A DNA stretch of 64,000 nucleotides from Desarmillaria ectypa (Eukaryota > Basidiomycota > Agaricomycetes > Agaricales > Physalacriaceae): positions 4,092,001 through 4,156,000 of the forward strand of contig JAUDYN010000001.1 of NCBI GenBank assembly GCA_030407005.1. Reading direction: 5' to 3'. Shown here piece after piece: positions 10,195-21,388 of this stretch. A program made the translations under genes and the position numbers. Position 1 is the first letter of the stretch, and each line of letters opens with the position of its first letter. The notes under the pieces were generated by a model. The model did no database searches and had not been told where the DNA came from. It saw only the letters and a program-made list of their open reading frames with translations.

Positions 10195-12539
10195 CCGCGG
10201 TCTACGTCTGATTTAGAGAGTACTTGCCGAAAACGCGTGTTGGAAAAGTCTAGGTGTCTACTAGATACCAATAAAACTCATCATAATCTCGCAGAATCGT
10301 CCTTGTCGGTACTCGGAGCAAATGACAAACGAGGCTTTCGGGGGATTTTCGTGGTATATTGGAGTAAACGCAGCAAGAAAGAGTAAGAGCTAAAATAGCA
10401 CGCGTCGCGCGAAAAAGTGCACGAGATATTCACGTGACCTTTTTACAGCCACCCATGCCACCTTGTCAAATTCGGATCCATCTCAGTCTGTCTCACTTTC
10501 TCACTTTGTCATGAAATAGACGTTTACGATTCTATCAAGATAATATGTCCACCGCATTAAGCAGATGTGTCGCTCTCTGTCCTAGCTCTCGCGATATTGT
10601 CTGGTCAGACCTTCTCCACCTCAAGAAAGGCCCCGAAATCGCCATCGAATCCGTTGGCAGAGGATTATGATGTCGAAAAGAGGAACCGACCTCATGGAAG
10701 CATATTCTCATTTGTGGTCGTAATGTAGAGCGTATAATAGCGTGGATATCACAGCTGAAGGAGACGAGCTTGCGGGGAGGGTAGTGAATAAATGTGCGTG
10801 TTTTTCTCTGATTTTGGCCTTGATCACTTACTAGGACTCTCTCAGCGTTCTCGGGGCATGTGCTAGGGAAATCTACCCGTGCGAGGAGAACAGTCGCGTT
10901 GCTATGTGATCTCTGAAAGCCGGGAGGGTGGTTCCCTGGTGCACCTCCATCTGCAGTCAAAGCCAAGGGATCGCAAGTTCATTGGATGCTATATGTCGAA
11001 GTGCCCCCTCTTGACCACAAATGTCACCTTGGAAAGAACCTGTCGTCGTGGTAGCTACACGATCCCTTCTTTCCAGTGTAACGGCACCTTTTCGGTGAGT
11101 GGAACCTTGCACAATCACGCATGAAGGTTATGTGATGAAGAGGCAAGTCCTCCCTTCGTAGCTCGACTGCCAAGCTTACCTCTGTTCCAGAGTCTCGGAC
11201 GCAGTTAATACCACCAAGCAAGCAAACCAAGGAGATAGGGAGCCGAGTACGACAACGGGCATCCATAGACCGCCAAATATGCCAGCACCGAATGGTAACG
11301 CCTCTGTTGTATCATGATCTCTTTCTGATCCTTCTCTGCATAGACATCGATTCGGTTGTGGAGCAGCAAGGAAGTACAATGATGTGCTTGTGCGGTCTGG
11401 ATACTTCTGTCTATTAACGTCCACCAGTCTTGGCTCGTCGATGATCAAAAATCCACCCCACCCTACCCCACCAATTTTATGTTACAGCACTGTTCCTACG
11501 CAGATACGATGGAACGCCTTATCAAACTTTCATAACTTCTCATCTACGTACACAGTGGCAAACGCAGCTAATCATGATCGTAATTCCCCGCTTCCTCGAA
11601 TTGTATCGTCTGCTTCAATCTACTCCCGATCGAACCAAAAGAGGGACTTCTTCCTCGTTCTCTATTATTAGGATACAAAACCTACCCGCGTCGCAGACGC
11701 TCACCTTCCTCATTCTCTCCTGCTTCCACACTCACGATGGCCGGAACCATCTCTCATTCTAATCAATTGTGAGATCTTCCGAGGTAGGAGAGAAGATATC
11801 CGCGCACGTGGGTGGTCTATTTTTCAACTGAAGATCCGAGCCTGAGTTACTCTCTTTCTCAGCCACGGAGCCCGTTCGTCGCTCTCCTCTCTCACCCCAA
11901 AACGTGGTGATGCTCTTCATGCCTTGGCTAGGAAGTTCAACGTTGAGCCGTCACGTAGCATTGGACCCTTTGACGTTTGCTGTATTAGAGCGAGTCGCGC
12001 CGTCGCGACCCACACCCTTTCCTCTATTGAGATCAAGTTACGAGCATAGGGATTCCGGTGCCATAGCACATCTAGCCTCCCTTGGTATCGGGGCTGACGT
12101 ATCAGAGCCGCACCCTCGACGAACCCTTGTGGTCACACCCACCTACTCCTACGCCCCCGAAAGAAGAATCGGTACCCTGGATTATGAATTTCACTCTGTT
12201 TGCTGGATCTCAGGCTTTTGCTTCGCTTCGTTGCGGAGTGGAAGATACATATACATATGACATGGGAGAGACGGGATGTCATAATGATCCCTGCAACCGT
12301 GACGTCCTGCACAGGGTTTTATTTACCGGCTGGTGTTGGTCTGCATCGAGGGTTATGTCCACCACACCTGGCGTGACGCGTCCTTTCAGAGCTACGGGCT
12401 CCTCTCCTCCATTGAGATGGATGTGACTGGTGAGGTTCTGCTTTCGGATGTAGTTTCACATTTACTGGGTGGTGGTGTGTTATACATCGTATTGTACCTC
12501 TATAATGTTGGTACGGTCGGTCCATCTCTGAATACCGGG
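9157..12539 (+). repeat. Left arm of a 3.4-kb inverted segmental duplication
   Basis: The arm is collinear with 52965-56338 on the minus strand, covering the kinase 3' part, a 2.3-kb intergenic stretch and module Z. The distance from kinase stop to arm end is similar on both sides (about 2.34 kb). The right copy continues upstream into an intact kinase 5' half, while the left stops inside exon 4. The arms lie about 40 kb apart. Confidence 0.85.
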
Positions 12540-12640
12540 CTCGTTCCGATTGTTCTTGTTTGTTGTTTGATTTGCATTCTTAGCTTCAACTTCTTGCTTT
12601 TCTTCCCATTCGTTCCTCCTCGATAGCCTACAATGTTTCT
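10195..12640. other. Non-TE stretch with unrecognised, conserved sub-ORFs
   Basis: There is no family I recognise. A plus-strand frame at about 10540-10660 begins MSTALSRCVALCPSSRDIVW. Another, at 10879-11124, ends MSKCPLLTTNVTLERTCRRG and onward, and is conserved in the inverted copy at 54379-54600. Splice-like GTGCGT...ACTAG around 10796-10833 is also kept in both copies, which hints at a decayed multi-exon gene. The part at 11650-12560 (module Z) exists in three copies in this window. Confidence 0.4.
11650..12560 (+). repeat. Module Z, copy 1 of 3
   Basis: Landmarks are aggatacaaaacctacc at the left, ttcatgccttggctagg in the middle, and ggctggtgttggtctgcatc and ccgggctcgttccgattg at the right. 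The other copies are at 43000-43830 (+) and 52965-53850 (-). No long uninterrupted frame is shared by all three. One common frame reads DDALHALARKFNVEPSRSI, which suggests a former gene. Confidence 0.65.
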
Positions 12641-13070
12641 TGAAAGCGACACGAGGGTCCTACCTTGAACGCGTGCTTCGTCATGGACCGCGACACTGCC
12701 ATCGAATGGGGCCTATCGTGTTGAAAAAGAACGATTAACGAAGGACGACATCTATTAGCTGTGGGAGCTCATCCGCAGATTTCGTTTGTGGGTGAAGAAC
12801 TGGACGCGTGGTTTATGGTCGTTACGCGAAGAGCCGTGTTCAAGGAGGGATACAAAGGGATGGACTCGGCGAAAATACCAGCTCAAGGAGGATTGCGGGA
12901 GAATGTCGCGAGGAAGCTGCTAGATGAGGAAAATACGCGTTTCCAGTCGTGTTTCGTTTCTTGGTGTTGATTCTGTGCTCTAGACCTCGGTCATCTGGAT
13001 TTTACCAACCATCTGGATTGACCGTAACATTGAAAACTGCCATGTACCCTACCATTTCTCGGAAGGAATT
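12640..13070 (+). pseudogene. Gene fragment related to 42640-42860, interrupted by the copia element
   Basis: A frame at 12761-12970 contains EGYKGMDSAKIPAQGG and VARKLLDEE. The 42640 copy reads YKGMDPSLIP and, in a shifted frame, KIATKLLEEDG. After the frame, both copies continue with tctgtgctc and a similar 3' stretch up to ctcg(g/a)aaggaat, where the copia LTR begins at 13071. The protein family is not recognised. Confidence 0.4.
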
Positions 13071-13230
13071 TGTTGCAGGTATGGAGCGCAGCGTACGGTG
13101 TGAGAGCGGAATACTGGAGTGACGGTCAATTGCTCGAAGAAGAATTGACTGTCGCCCCAGGATGTTCGACTAGGCTTAGCTAATGTGGCGCGTCGTCGCC
13201 CTCTACTAGGTACTACGTCGTTCTTCAACA
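13071..13230 (-). repeat. Copia 3' LTR
   Basis: This 160-bp LTR keeps many CpG sites. Compared with the other LTR, nearly every difference is CG here and TG, CA or TA there. The RT/RNase H frame ends inside it, at 13206. Confidence 0.93.
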
Positions 13231-15251
13231 CTCCCCCTCGACGTTGTATCCCTCAAGCCTAGCAAGTGGAGCATATAGTCCATCCGGTCTCGGCTGAGAG
13301 CTTTGGTGAGAACGTCTGCAGGCATGTCCTCGGTGCGGAGGTGTTCGATTCGTATGCGACCATTATCAACTTCGTCGCGAAGCCAATAAAAGCGTAGGTC
13401 GAGGTGTTTGACACGTCCGTGGTGGTCAAGATTGCGAGCGACGGACAAGGGGGATTGGTTGTCGATGTAGAGTGTAGATGAGATACTATGTTTGTAACCG
13501 AATTCCTCGAATAGATTTCGTAGCCATAAAATCTCCTGCACAGCGGTTACAGCAGCGACGTATTCAGCCTCGGTTGTAGATAATGTCACAAAGGACTGGA
13601 GTCTGCTGGTCCAACTGATAGCACCTGTGCCCATTTTGACGACAAAACCCGAGGTGGAGCGACCGTTATCCGGATTTCCGCCGTGATCTGCATCGGTGTA
13701 CGATGTGAAAAGTTCTTCACTTGACTCGGTATTGGGAGATGGAGAATACGTGATCTTGAGATCAATTGTACCCTTTAGATAGCGTAGTAGACGTTTTAGA
13801 GCTTCCCAATGCTGTGGGCCTGGATTTTTACTGAATCTTGAGAGAACACTGACTGCGAAGGCAATATCGGGGCGGGTTGCGATGGCAAGGTAGGCTACTG
13901 CACCCAGAATCTGGAGATATGGGATATGTCGCATTTTCTCCCATTCTTCCGGGGTGGAAGGGGACATGGAATTCGATAATTTGACATGAGGGTCGAGAGG
14001 AGTGGACACGCTGTTGCAATCTGACATTCCAGCATGCTCGAGAACGTTGAGAATGTATTGGCGCTGACTGAGAGTAAGTGTGCGTGTGGATCGATCTCGC
14101 TTGATTTCTACTCCGAGGAGATATGAAGTTGGGCCAAGATCGTGAAGTTTGAAATGCTTCTTGAGATCATTGATAACTTGATGCACAGAATCCATCGATT
14201 TCGCAGTGATTGTCATGTCATCCACAAACACAGGAATAATAACCCGTGCTTCTCCGTGTTTAAATACCCACACACTGTGTTCACAGCAGACTCGCTCGAA
14301 TCCCATCTCGGTCAGGACGCTATGTAGCTTTTTGTGCCATTGTCGGCCTGCTTGTTTCAGACCATAGATAGATTTGAGTAGACGAAATGCCCAGTGTTTG
14401 TCTTTGGATTCAAATCCTTCTGGTTGTTCCATGAAAACCTCTTCACTCAGGTCTCCATTGAGGAATGCTGATGATATGTCTACACTCCAGAGCTCGAGAT
14501 CTTTGAGTGCTGCCAAGGCAAGTACAGCTCGTATAGCAGCCCATTTCAGAGTTTGCGAGAATGTGTCAGTGTAATCAAATCCTGGGCGTTGTGAGTATCC
14601 TTTTGCAACATAGTGTGCCTTGTATCTCTCGATGGAGCCATCAGCATTTCGTTTGACTTTGAATACCCAGTGTCCACCAATAGCTTTGCACCTAGGAGGT
14701 AATTCAACCAGCTCAAACACTCCTACTTGTTCCAATGCCTTCATTTCATCGAGTGCAGCTTGGTACCATTTTGCCGCTTCTTCCTCTGGTCTTGCCAGGG
14801 CTTCTGCAAGTGGTTTTGGCTCATTGTCATGAGTGGTTGCCTTCATGCTGCATGTGAGATATGTTGACTGGAAAGCAAACTCAAGTGCTTCTGACATTGT
14901 GAGATGTTCCATGGTTTGGGTAGCAAATGCTAATCCAGCAACAATGTCTGAATCTTTGATTGCAGGTTCAGATAGTTCGGTAGGTGTCTGAGCAGGCTGT
15001 TTCTGGGTATTGCGAAAGCCACGGCCAGTGTCAGGCTCAGGGATGATCATTCCTTTTCTATCATACTGTGGCTCGAATCTTACTCTAGGTGGTTGAAGTG
15101 TTGGAGGAGATGGTAAAGGACTAGGTAGAGGTGTAAGTGGTGAGCCTGGGGGTATACTAGGGAGCTCAAGTGAACTCCCACTTGGAGGTGAAGGTGGAGG
15201 ACTTGGAGGTGTGTCATTGGAGTGTATATTTTCTCCCCCTTGATGAGACAC
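13206..15251 (-). CDS. Copia reverse transcriptase and RNase H, intact 681-codon frame
   Basis: This is the C-terminal part of a copia polyprotein. It copies element RNA into DNA inside virus-like particles. The proline/serine-rich start (SPPPSPPSGSSLELPSIPPG) is the spacer after integrase. RT follows, with GGHWVFKVKRNADGSIERYK, WSVDISSAFLNGDL, SIYGLKQAGRQWHK and the catalytic FVDD box (usual YVDD). RNase H shows the acidic residues in YTDADHGG, STTEAEY and YIDNQSP, and the C-terminal VKHLDLRFYWLRDEV and TKAL motif. The frame is open throughout and ends inside the 3' LTR. The upstream part of the polyprotein is broken, so the listed start at 15251 is only the edge of the open frame, not a true initiation site. 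Confidence 0.92.
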   Translation of the reverse strand: MSHQGGENIHSNDTPPSPPPSPPSGSSLELPSIPPGSPLTPLPSPLPSPPTLQPPRVRFEPQYDRKGMIIPEPDTGRGFRNTQKQPAQTPTELSEPAIKDSDIVAGLAFATQTMEHLTMSEALEFAFQSTYLTCSMKATTHDNEPKPLAEALARPEEEAAKWYQAALDEMKALEQVGVFELVELPPRCKAIGGHWVFKVKRNADGSIERYKAHYVAKGYSQRPGFDYTDTFSQTLKWAAIRAVLALAALKDLELWSVDISSAFLNGDLSEEVFMEQPEGFESKDKHWAFRLLKSIYGLKQAGRQWHKKLHSVLTEMGFERVCCEHSVWVFKHGEARVIIPVFVDDMTITAKSMDSVHQVINDLKKHFKLHDLGPTSYLLGVEIKRDRSTRTLTLSQRQYILNVLEHAGMSDCNSVSTPLDPHVKLSNSMSPSTPEEWEKMRHIPYLQILGAVAYLAIATRPDIAFAVSVLSRFSKNPGPQHWEALKRLLRYLKGTIDLKITYSPSPNTESSEELFTSYTDADHGGNPDNGRSTSGFVVKMGTGAISWTSRLQSFVTLSTTEAEYVAAVTAVQEILWLRNLFEEFGYKHSISSTLYIDNQSPLSVARNLDHHGRVKHLDLRFYWLRDEVDNGRIRIEHLRTEDMPADVLTKALSRDRMDYMLHLLGLRDTTSRGSVEERRST

Positions 15252-15718
15252 CGTCTCAGGGATAGCTGTGTCAGACTGGTTATCAGTGTCCTTCTTGAAT
15301 TGTAGGTCACTGAATGGATTGATTGATATTGTAGTGTTTCCAGGAAATACATGTTTGTCAAATACAGCATGGCTAGAGATAATGAAGCATTGTGTGGTTG
15401 GATTGTAGAACTGCCAGGCTTTTATTCCAGGAGGGTATCTGATAAATATGCATTTTTGGGTGTGAGACTGGAGAGCTCGACACTTCTTCTTTTATATCAA
15501 TACATATGCAAGGCATCCAAACAGATAAAAATGAGATATGTCTGGTTTCTCTTTATGTGGATCAAATTCAGTAAAGAGGGTAGTCATGTCTGGTAGTGAT
15601 GAAGCTGGGCATTGGTTGCAGATATGGACAAATATTAAGACTGCATGTCCCAGAATGAAGGTGGCAAATGTGACACCTCTAGCATTGCTGTAGCACTCTC
15701 AGTTATTGTGTGGTTAGC

Positions 15719-16310
15719 TCACTCAGCAACACCATTTTGATATGGCTCATCTGGTTCTGTATGGCAGTGTTGTATTCCATGTTCAATGCAGAAATTGATG
15801 AACTCCTTTCCCACATATTCTCCCCTCTTGTCATCTTGGAATTCAATGATCTTGAGACTAGGATGATGGTGTTCTGCATAAGCCTTGAATTCCTTGAATG
15901 CAGCAAAGGCATCACTCTTGTGTTTCAATAACTTTACTCCCAAAATGTCAGAGACACTGCAAATGAATATTATCCAGTAGTGATACCCCTCTAATGTCAC
16001 TACTGGTAGTGAGCCTTTTACATTACTATACACAAGCTCTAGTGTGTGACATTTGCAAGTACTGGAAGATGTTTGGGGAATGTTATGATAGTGTTGTTTT
16101 CCAGCTAGGCAGAAAGGACAAATTGGGTTGTGAGACAGACTGCTGGATATGCACTTCATATCTCTAACAGCATTCTTAGTTTGCATTGCTCAAATAGTAT
16201 TCCTGTTTTTGTGATAGTAACATTTGTGCTATAGACTTTCATCCATTTTGCAGGTGTTTGTCAAGTTTGCTAATGCTATGGTGGCCTGATTTGGAAAGGG
16301 TACTGTGTGT
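15719..16310 (-). pseudogene. Copia integrase fragment
   Basis: In element direction this starts with NAHTVPFPNQATIALANLTN, then a damaged zinc-finger region, then an open frame at 16186-15719 with PICPFCLAGKQH and the catalytic core. The first catalytic Asp position reads VYSNVKGSLPV, where copia integrases have SDV, so it is lost. The second (QDDKRGEY) and the Glu (PYQNGVAE) are present. The change fits loss of CpG on both strands. Between 15260 and 15700 the frame is interrupted, separating it from RT. D is inserted at its upstream end. Confidence 0.85.
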
Positions 16311-16320
16311 GCATTGACAT

Positions 16321-17657
16321 TGATGTGCTTGGTAATGGCAAGTGACAAAAGAATTAGGAAATGGCAATGAACACCAATCACACTAAACCTCTTACTACTC
16401 TACACTTAATCACCAATATTGAATTTGGGTGGTTTCAAGTATGATGGAAGCACTCTGCAGACTTCAATAATCAAGTACAGTTGTCTTGAAGATATTTTAT
16501 TTGTTACTAGTAAGTTATACAAAGTACTACTCATACTAGTGGGGTTGGTAAGACACAATTGGGTAAAGAGTGACTTGGTTTGAGCTACTGCACTTGTTTT
16601 GACTGAAACTGCTTCAGACTGGTGGCACTCTTGGCCCTATACTGCTTCCTACAAGTGATAAACACTTGACTAGCTGCACTCTTGACAAACTAGTAGCATG
16701 CTTGGCCTAAGAATAATACTATAAACATTGAGAACTTTACTTGAACTAACTTCAAAACACTCTGGATCTTTGCAGAGTGCAACAGTGACTCTAAGGAACT
16801 TCAATTTAATGCAATACTATGGGTGACTTAGTGACTATTAATCACTTTATTGAGGTTAAGCACAAAAGCCTTTAGTTGGGGACACCAGTTACTATCAGTG
16901 AGGGCTCAACTGTGGGGATGGCTTGCCTGCTTTGGACAAGCACCCATCCCATTACTTATATACTACTGAGAAAGATACAAAAACTATAAATATCATCTAG
17001 GTATAGGGTATATTGGTAAGGATTTCTTGGCTAGTCATGAATAATAATGAATAATCATGCAATAGTCAGTCTAGAGACTCCACAGTTGGTCTTTCTGCAC
17101 TCTTGGCCCAACTACATGCCCTAGTAATGTGGTTATATGAATCTCCAGATATTGGTGCCTGTAACAGCTATCTGATCATAATCAAGGGTACAGGCTGGCT
17201 ACATTAGTATTGATCATAAGAGATCTATATCACACTAGTTGGATCTGGGCTCAAGGTTAATCCATTCCTAATTTATTTCTAAGTCCTGTTTCAAGATTGC
17301 CATGTGACTAGTTATCCTGACTTAGGTGTTTATGCCTAGTCCAGTTTGCTAGTGATAGAACTTCATGAGATCTGTGTACTCTGCTCCTGGTTTTGGTGTG
17401 CTAGTAGCATCCTTTGTTTGCCAGTGGCTGTATTTAGTCTCACTAGCATTCAAGTTACTAGTCTGGCCAGCTGGTAGATTTGACCCACTAATGGTGTCAC
17501 ATCTAAGTCCTGGCTCTACCAGTTGCTTACTGCATTTAACTATCAGCTCAAAGCCTCAGTTATAGTCCTCTATATATCACTAGTATAGGATAGATGTGCA
17601 ATAGCATTGTTACAAAATCACAAAATCTAGGTGTGAATGCATAGATGAGGTATCAAT
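16321..17657 (+). mobile_element. Sequence D, copy 1: 1.34-kb LTR-like insertion in the copia element
   Basis: It begins TGATGTGCTTGG and ends GGTATCA, and matches 35609-36949 in reverse. It has no coding capacity. On removal, the copia frame reads across the site (VDYID then VNAHTVPFP), which shows it is an insertion. The TG...CA ends and length suggest a solo LTR or a short non-autonomous element. No exact target duplication is visible (gacat on one side, atgta on the other). It is strongly CpG-depleted. Confidence 0.7.
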
Positions 17658-17659
17658 GT

Positions 17660-18600
17660 AATCAACTTTGTCATTGTGCACTGAAGCAGTAAATCAGACT
17701 TTGTTGCCTTGACTGAACATGACTGTAGAGCCTGAAATACTGATGGTAAAACCCTTCTTGAAAGTAAGATGATATGGAGACAACAGATTATTTCACAATT
17801 TAGGTATATGTAGAATATCTTAAAGCTTGACTTCATCAGCAACCTTCCTGTCAATCTCTGACTTAAATACCACTGATCCTACTCCTGCAGAGTGAATGAC
17901 CATATAATCTGCAAGATGAATGGGAATGATATGCAGGGAGTACATGTGAGACCAGTAATAGTTGTTAAGATCCAACTTCCATGTGATCTTGAGATCAGGC
18001 ACTACTCCTGGGCTGTTATGCATTTGAACAGTCACCCAATTAGAATATTGGCTTAGATCTTTAGATGAGTGAAGAAGTGGTATATTGTTTAAGTTTAGTT
18101 GAAAGATAGAGAATATACACAAAAACTGCACTACTTATATACTAAAATCTGAGGGCTAATAATAATATTATCTGTGTGTATATCATACATAAAACACATA
18201 GAATCATGTGTTTGTGGAGTGACCATGGTCAGCTGAATGAGCATAAGATGACAGCATGCAGTGATTGATGGTGTTTCATCAATGAGTGAGTGACGTGGAG
18301 GAGCAAATAGAGATTAGATGCCTGATAAGATAAAAGAAATGGAAAAATTGTAACAATGGTGGAGAGTCATATGATAAGATGTGCCTGTATCAGTGTTCCA
18401 GTGAGAAACAGTAGGCAATGAGGGATTAGTACTTGTGAGGCTAGCAGTTTCTTCTTTCACCTCTAATGTATAACCATTTCCTTTCTCCACTTTTTGGCGT
18501 TCTCCTTGATGCTGTTTTCCACTTGAATGCTCTTCTACTTGGTTAGCCACTCTCTTGCAATTATGGGCAAGAGAAATTTTCTTCATCATGTATTTCTCAA
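17660..18600 (-). pseudogene. Copia protease and pre-integrase region
   Basis: A frame at 18589-18314 ends with the retroviral-type aspartic protease box HWNTDTGTSYHMT, where the catalytic DTG is kept. The next frame contains ADYMVIHSAGVGSVVF, then ADEVKL (17820-18131). Further on there are FTISISGSTVMFSQGNKVWF-like pieces in shifted frames near 17660-17760. Several stops and frame changes make it non-functional. Confidence 0.75.
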
Positions 18601-18621
18601 AGCATGATTTTCATGAAGACA

Positions 18622-19351
18622 CTAGATGCATATAACCTTGGTGGTGGATGGGCCTGAAGCATGAGATGAAGAGATAGTAGTAGCCTTAAGAGCAAGAAAT
18701 GAGGAGGAATTGTTGCTGTGGAGTTTCTCATTGTTCTCTTGGTCATGAAAGACAGTTTGTATACTATTAAGGGTGAGCTTTTCTAAGAGAAAGAAAAGTG
18801 AGGTGATAAAATTGTTATATTTGAGGCAAGGTAAAGCATGGATCAGGGCCATATATTGGAGTTTCTCATCAAGTTGGAAAAGGCTAAAATAGACTGGGTG
18901 AAGATTTTGAATCTCAGTTATGGACCCAGTCATGCAGAAGTAAAGATCAGTGAGACTTTTAGCATCCTCTTTCAGGATGCTGAAGAATGAGTCATAAGTG
19001 GTGAACCTTGTGATTGGTTTTCACTGCTGATGGGTTACTTTGAGTTTTTCCCACATGTCTTCTGAGACCCCTTTTGAATGGAAGTTCTCCACATAGACCT
19101 TCTGTGAAGACTCAAGATACAGATAGATAATACCTGTTGCAGCATCAAGAATCTCACCAGTTCTACCAATCCTTGATTTCCACTTGTGTAGGGTTTTTTA
19201 TATTAACATAATTAAGTTCTTTGTACCTTCTGATGATAGCAAGCCAAAGGTGATGAGTTTTGAGTAGGGCCTCTATGTTTTTTGACCAGGTGCTGTAATT
19301 GTCAGTCTGAAGGTCATTGAAGCCCTTTTTGGATGTGTCAAAGGCAGACAT
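18622..19351 (-). pseudogene. Copia gag, broken
   Basis: Gag would form the virus-like particle. The N-terminal frame (19351-19163) starts MSAFDTSKKGFNDLQTDNYS and includes WSKNIEALLKTHHLWLAI, the typical start of copia gag. A second frame (18933-18622) carries the middle of the domain (YFSLFQLDEKLQYMALIHAL). The frames are separated by stops. The ATG at 19351 lies 110 bp inside the 5' LTR. Confidence 0.8.
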
Positions 19352-19461
19352 AATGATGGATGCTGAGATAGAGGGGTAAAAATAGTAATAGGTGCCTTTT
19401 GGGGCATAAGCAAGATACAGAGACTTGGTTTTATAGCTATAGGGTACCAGGGCCTATAATC

Positions 19462-19621
19462 TGTTGCAGGTATAGAGCACAGTGTATAGTGTGAGAGTAG
19501 AATACTGGAGTGATAGTCAATTGCTTGAAGAAGAATTGACTGTCACTCCAGGACATTTGACTAGGCTTAGCTAATATGGTGCATTATTACTCTCTACTAG
19601 GTACTACATTGTTCTTCAACA
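19462..19621 (-). repeat. Copia 5' LTR, CpG-depleted
   Basis: It is the same length as the 3' LTR (160 bp), with more than 15 transitions, almost all at positions that are CG in the other LTR. One site is TG in one LTR and CA in the other, pointing to an ancestral CG lost independently in both. Confidence 0.93.
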
Positions 19622-20292
19622 GAATCCAGCACTATATCTGACTAGAATACTGACAGAATATATTATTTCAAAATATTATTCTATTTTTATCTCACTGTCA
19701 AAGCATATCCAATGAAAGCAAGAATTCAGAGGCTAGCTCTACCAAGCTCTTATCAATGCCCTAAATATAATCCTGAATATGTGATAATTTGATACCAATC
19801 AGTGTCAGTTAGGTGCTGCAAACACTGCCTGTATTATTCTATCATGTTGAATTTACAAGATGATAGCTTATCAAATGCAAGCACTGTTCAATGGGAAGAG
19901 AGCACACATACACCAGCTGCAGAATGAAGTGAGGAGCACAATGTGGCTGGACTGATGATGGCCAGAAGATAGAGACTGAGGAAGGTGGAGAATAGGAGCA
20001 GGATGAACCCTCTGCCACTACCATACAGAATCCTACTAATACAGCTAGCATGAAGATTTTCAGGACAATAAGGAGACTGAATCATTAAGCTAAGAAAGGT
20101 GTGAAAAATATCTTATTTTCTACCTCATATCTCATGAAATGCTATATAGGAAATGATGCATACAACTATAAAGAAAAATACTCTGAGAATACATTCTATG
20201 AAGAGACAACACCTAATGCTAGGGTCTGGAGAATGCACAAAGATGAAAGTAGAATTCATGATGCAAACATGATCAAGGAATCTTGAGATAAT
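19622..20292. other. CpG-poor spacer between copia and gypsy B
   Basis: About 670 bp with almost no CpG and no recognised TE domain. A minus-strand frame at 20051-19842 starts MLAVLVGFCMVVAEGSSCSY, which resembles a secretion signal, but it is short and has no further match. It may be a decayed host exon or part of an older element. Confidence 0.4.
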
Positions 20293-20695
20293 TGTTAGAC
20301 CCATGGTCCACATGATCTGCAGACATGCATAATCCTAAGGGCTGTCTTGCATTTGGACAATCACCCTAAGATTATGGCTATAGTCTTCTGATCTAGTGCA
20401 GAGGATAGATGGTATGAAATAAACTTCAGTTGAAAGATAGAGAGCATACAGTGTAAAATACATGACTTATATACTAGAATGGGGACCTAAATATATAGTC
20501 ATAATACAAGATGTCTATGCAGAAGACAAAGAGATAGTGTGCTTGTTGTGCAACTATAGCGAGGTTATTATGCTACATTACAATGGGTATTGATGGGTAC
20601 CAAGTGTTGATTGATCATTGGTAAGGAGATAAGTCCTTGGTGATTGGGTATGAGATAAGATAAGATAAGAGTGAAAAATAGAAAAAATTGTAATA
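20293..20695 (-). repeat. Gypsy B 3' LTR
   Basis: It starts TGTTAGACCC on the plus strand and ends with gataagataagataag...attgtaata, the same arrangement as the LTRs of element C (33513-33907). It lies directly beside the B chromodomain end (accctcttgttaaagcag). About 403 bp. No matching second LTR of B was found. Confidence 0.75.
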
Positions 20696-20906
20696 TTACC
20701 CTCTTGTTAAAGCAGTTGTTCTGACTGCTAAGACTCTTCTTTGGGAGTGTCATACTGTGATGCTGCTTGGGATGCCCAATAGGCATCTAGTAGTGATTTC
20801 CATTGTTCTGAGTTCAGATTGCTTACCCAGCATTGAACTCCATCTTTCTGTTGTGCAAGATAGGCTATGTCTCCATTCTCTGAATACTTGTGGTCCAGAA
20901 TGGCAG
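20696..20906 (-). pseudogene. Gypsy B C-terminal extension, part beyond element A
   Basis: This matches the last codons of element A pol (28800-29000) and of C (33940-34212) in reverse, e.g. tgttaaagcag, atgcccaat and gaatacttgtggtccagaatg. It is cut off at 20906 by the insertion of A, and the remainder resumes at 29431 after the duplicated GGCAG. Confidence 0.8.
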
Positions 20907-21329
20907 TGTTACGATTTTTCTGTTATCTTATCTTATCCAAGTCATATCCATGACTGCTCCATCTAATCTAGCCCAGAAACCAACTCGTATCCAGCTATTC
21001 GCTGGCTACCACCCTCGTTCTCACTGTCTGTCACCCCAGACACTTTCTATTGGTTCTATGATCCTTCCGGATCATCCAACTTTGACACCGTTTGTGCATG
21101 GACTGAAGCATTTCATCTAATTATAACGCCGTAGAAATACTATATAAACAGAGTAAACTAGACAGTTGTACTCTATCTCTTGTTTAAATTACAACCATAT
21201 ACTTCTTGTCTACACAAGACCAAAGGCTCCTTAGCTTCTATCTCTCAATTGGGTAATCGTTCGAATGCATAATGGCCCAGAGGGATCAGCTGACTGCCCC
21301 AAGTCATATGTCCAAGTCGGTGCATAACA
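20907..21329 (+). repeat. Gypsy A 5' LTR
   Basis: It begins TGTTACGATTTTTC and ends GTGCATAACA. A TATA-like box tatataaa lies at 21141-21148. Differences from the 3' LTR are about 14 sites, nearly all CG versus TG or CA. Confidence 0.95.
21141..21148 (+). promoter_or_regulatory. TATA-like box in the 5' LTR of element A
   Basis: tatataaa, conserved at the same position in the 3' LTR (29242-29249). It probably directs element transcription starting in the LTR; this is inferred from position only. Confidence 0.5.
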
Positions 21330-21388
21330 TTAAACAAGAGATAACCCTTTCCACTTCTATTACACTAGCTGTATAGAAGACTTCTTTC

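Larger units (their letters stand above)
13071..19621 (-). mobile_element. Ty1/copia LTR retrotransposon
   Basis: The element lies on the minus strand between two 160-bp LTRs (13071-13230 and 19462-19621) that begin TGTTGAAGAAC and end TTGCAACA when read in element direction. Flanking pentamers GAATT (13066-13070) and GAATC (19622-19626) are a target duplication with one transition. Element order is gag (from ATG 19351), aspartic protease, integrase, RT and RNase H, the copia order. A purine tract (gagggggagtg) abuts the 3' LTR. The 1.34-kb sequence D (16321-17657) is inserted between the protease region and integrase. The 3' third is CpG-rich and nearly intact. From about 15.25 kb to the 5' LTR, CpG is almost absent and frames are broken. 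It cannot be autonomous. Confidence 0.93.
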
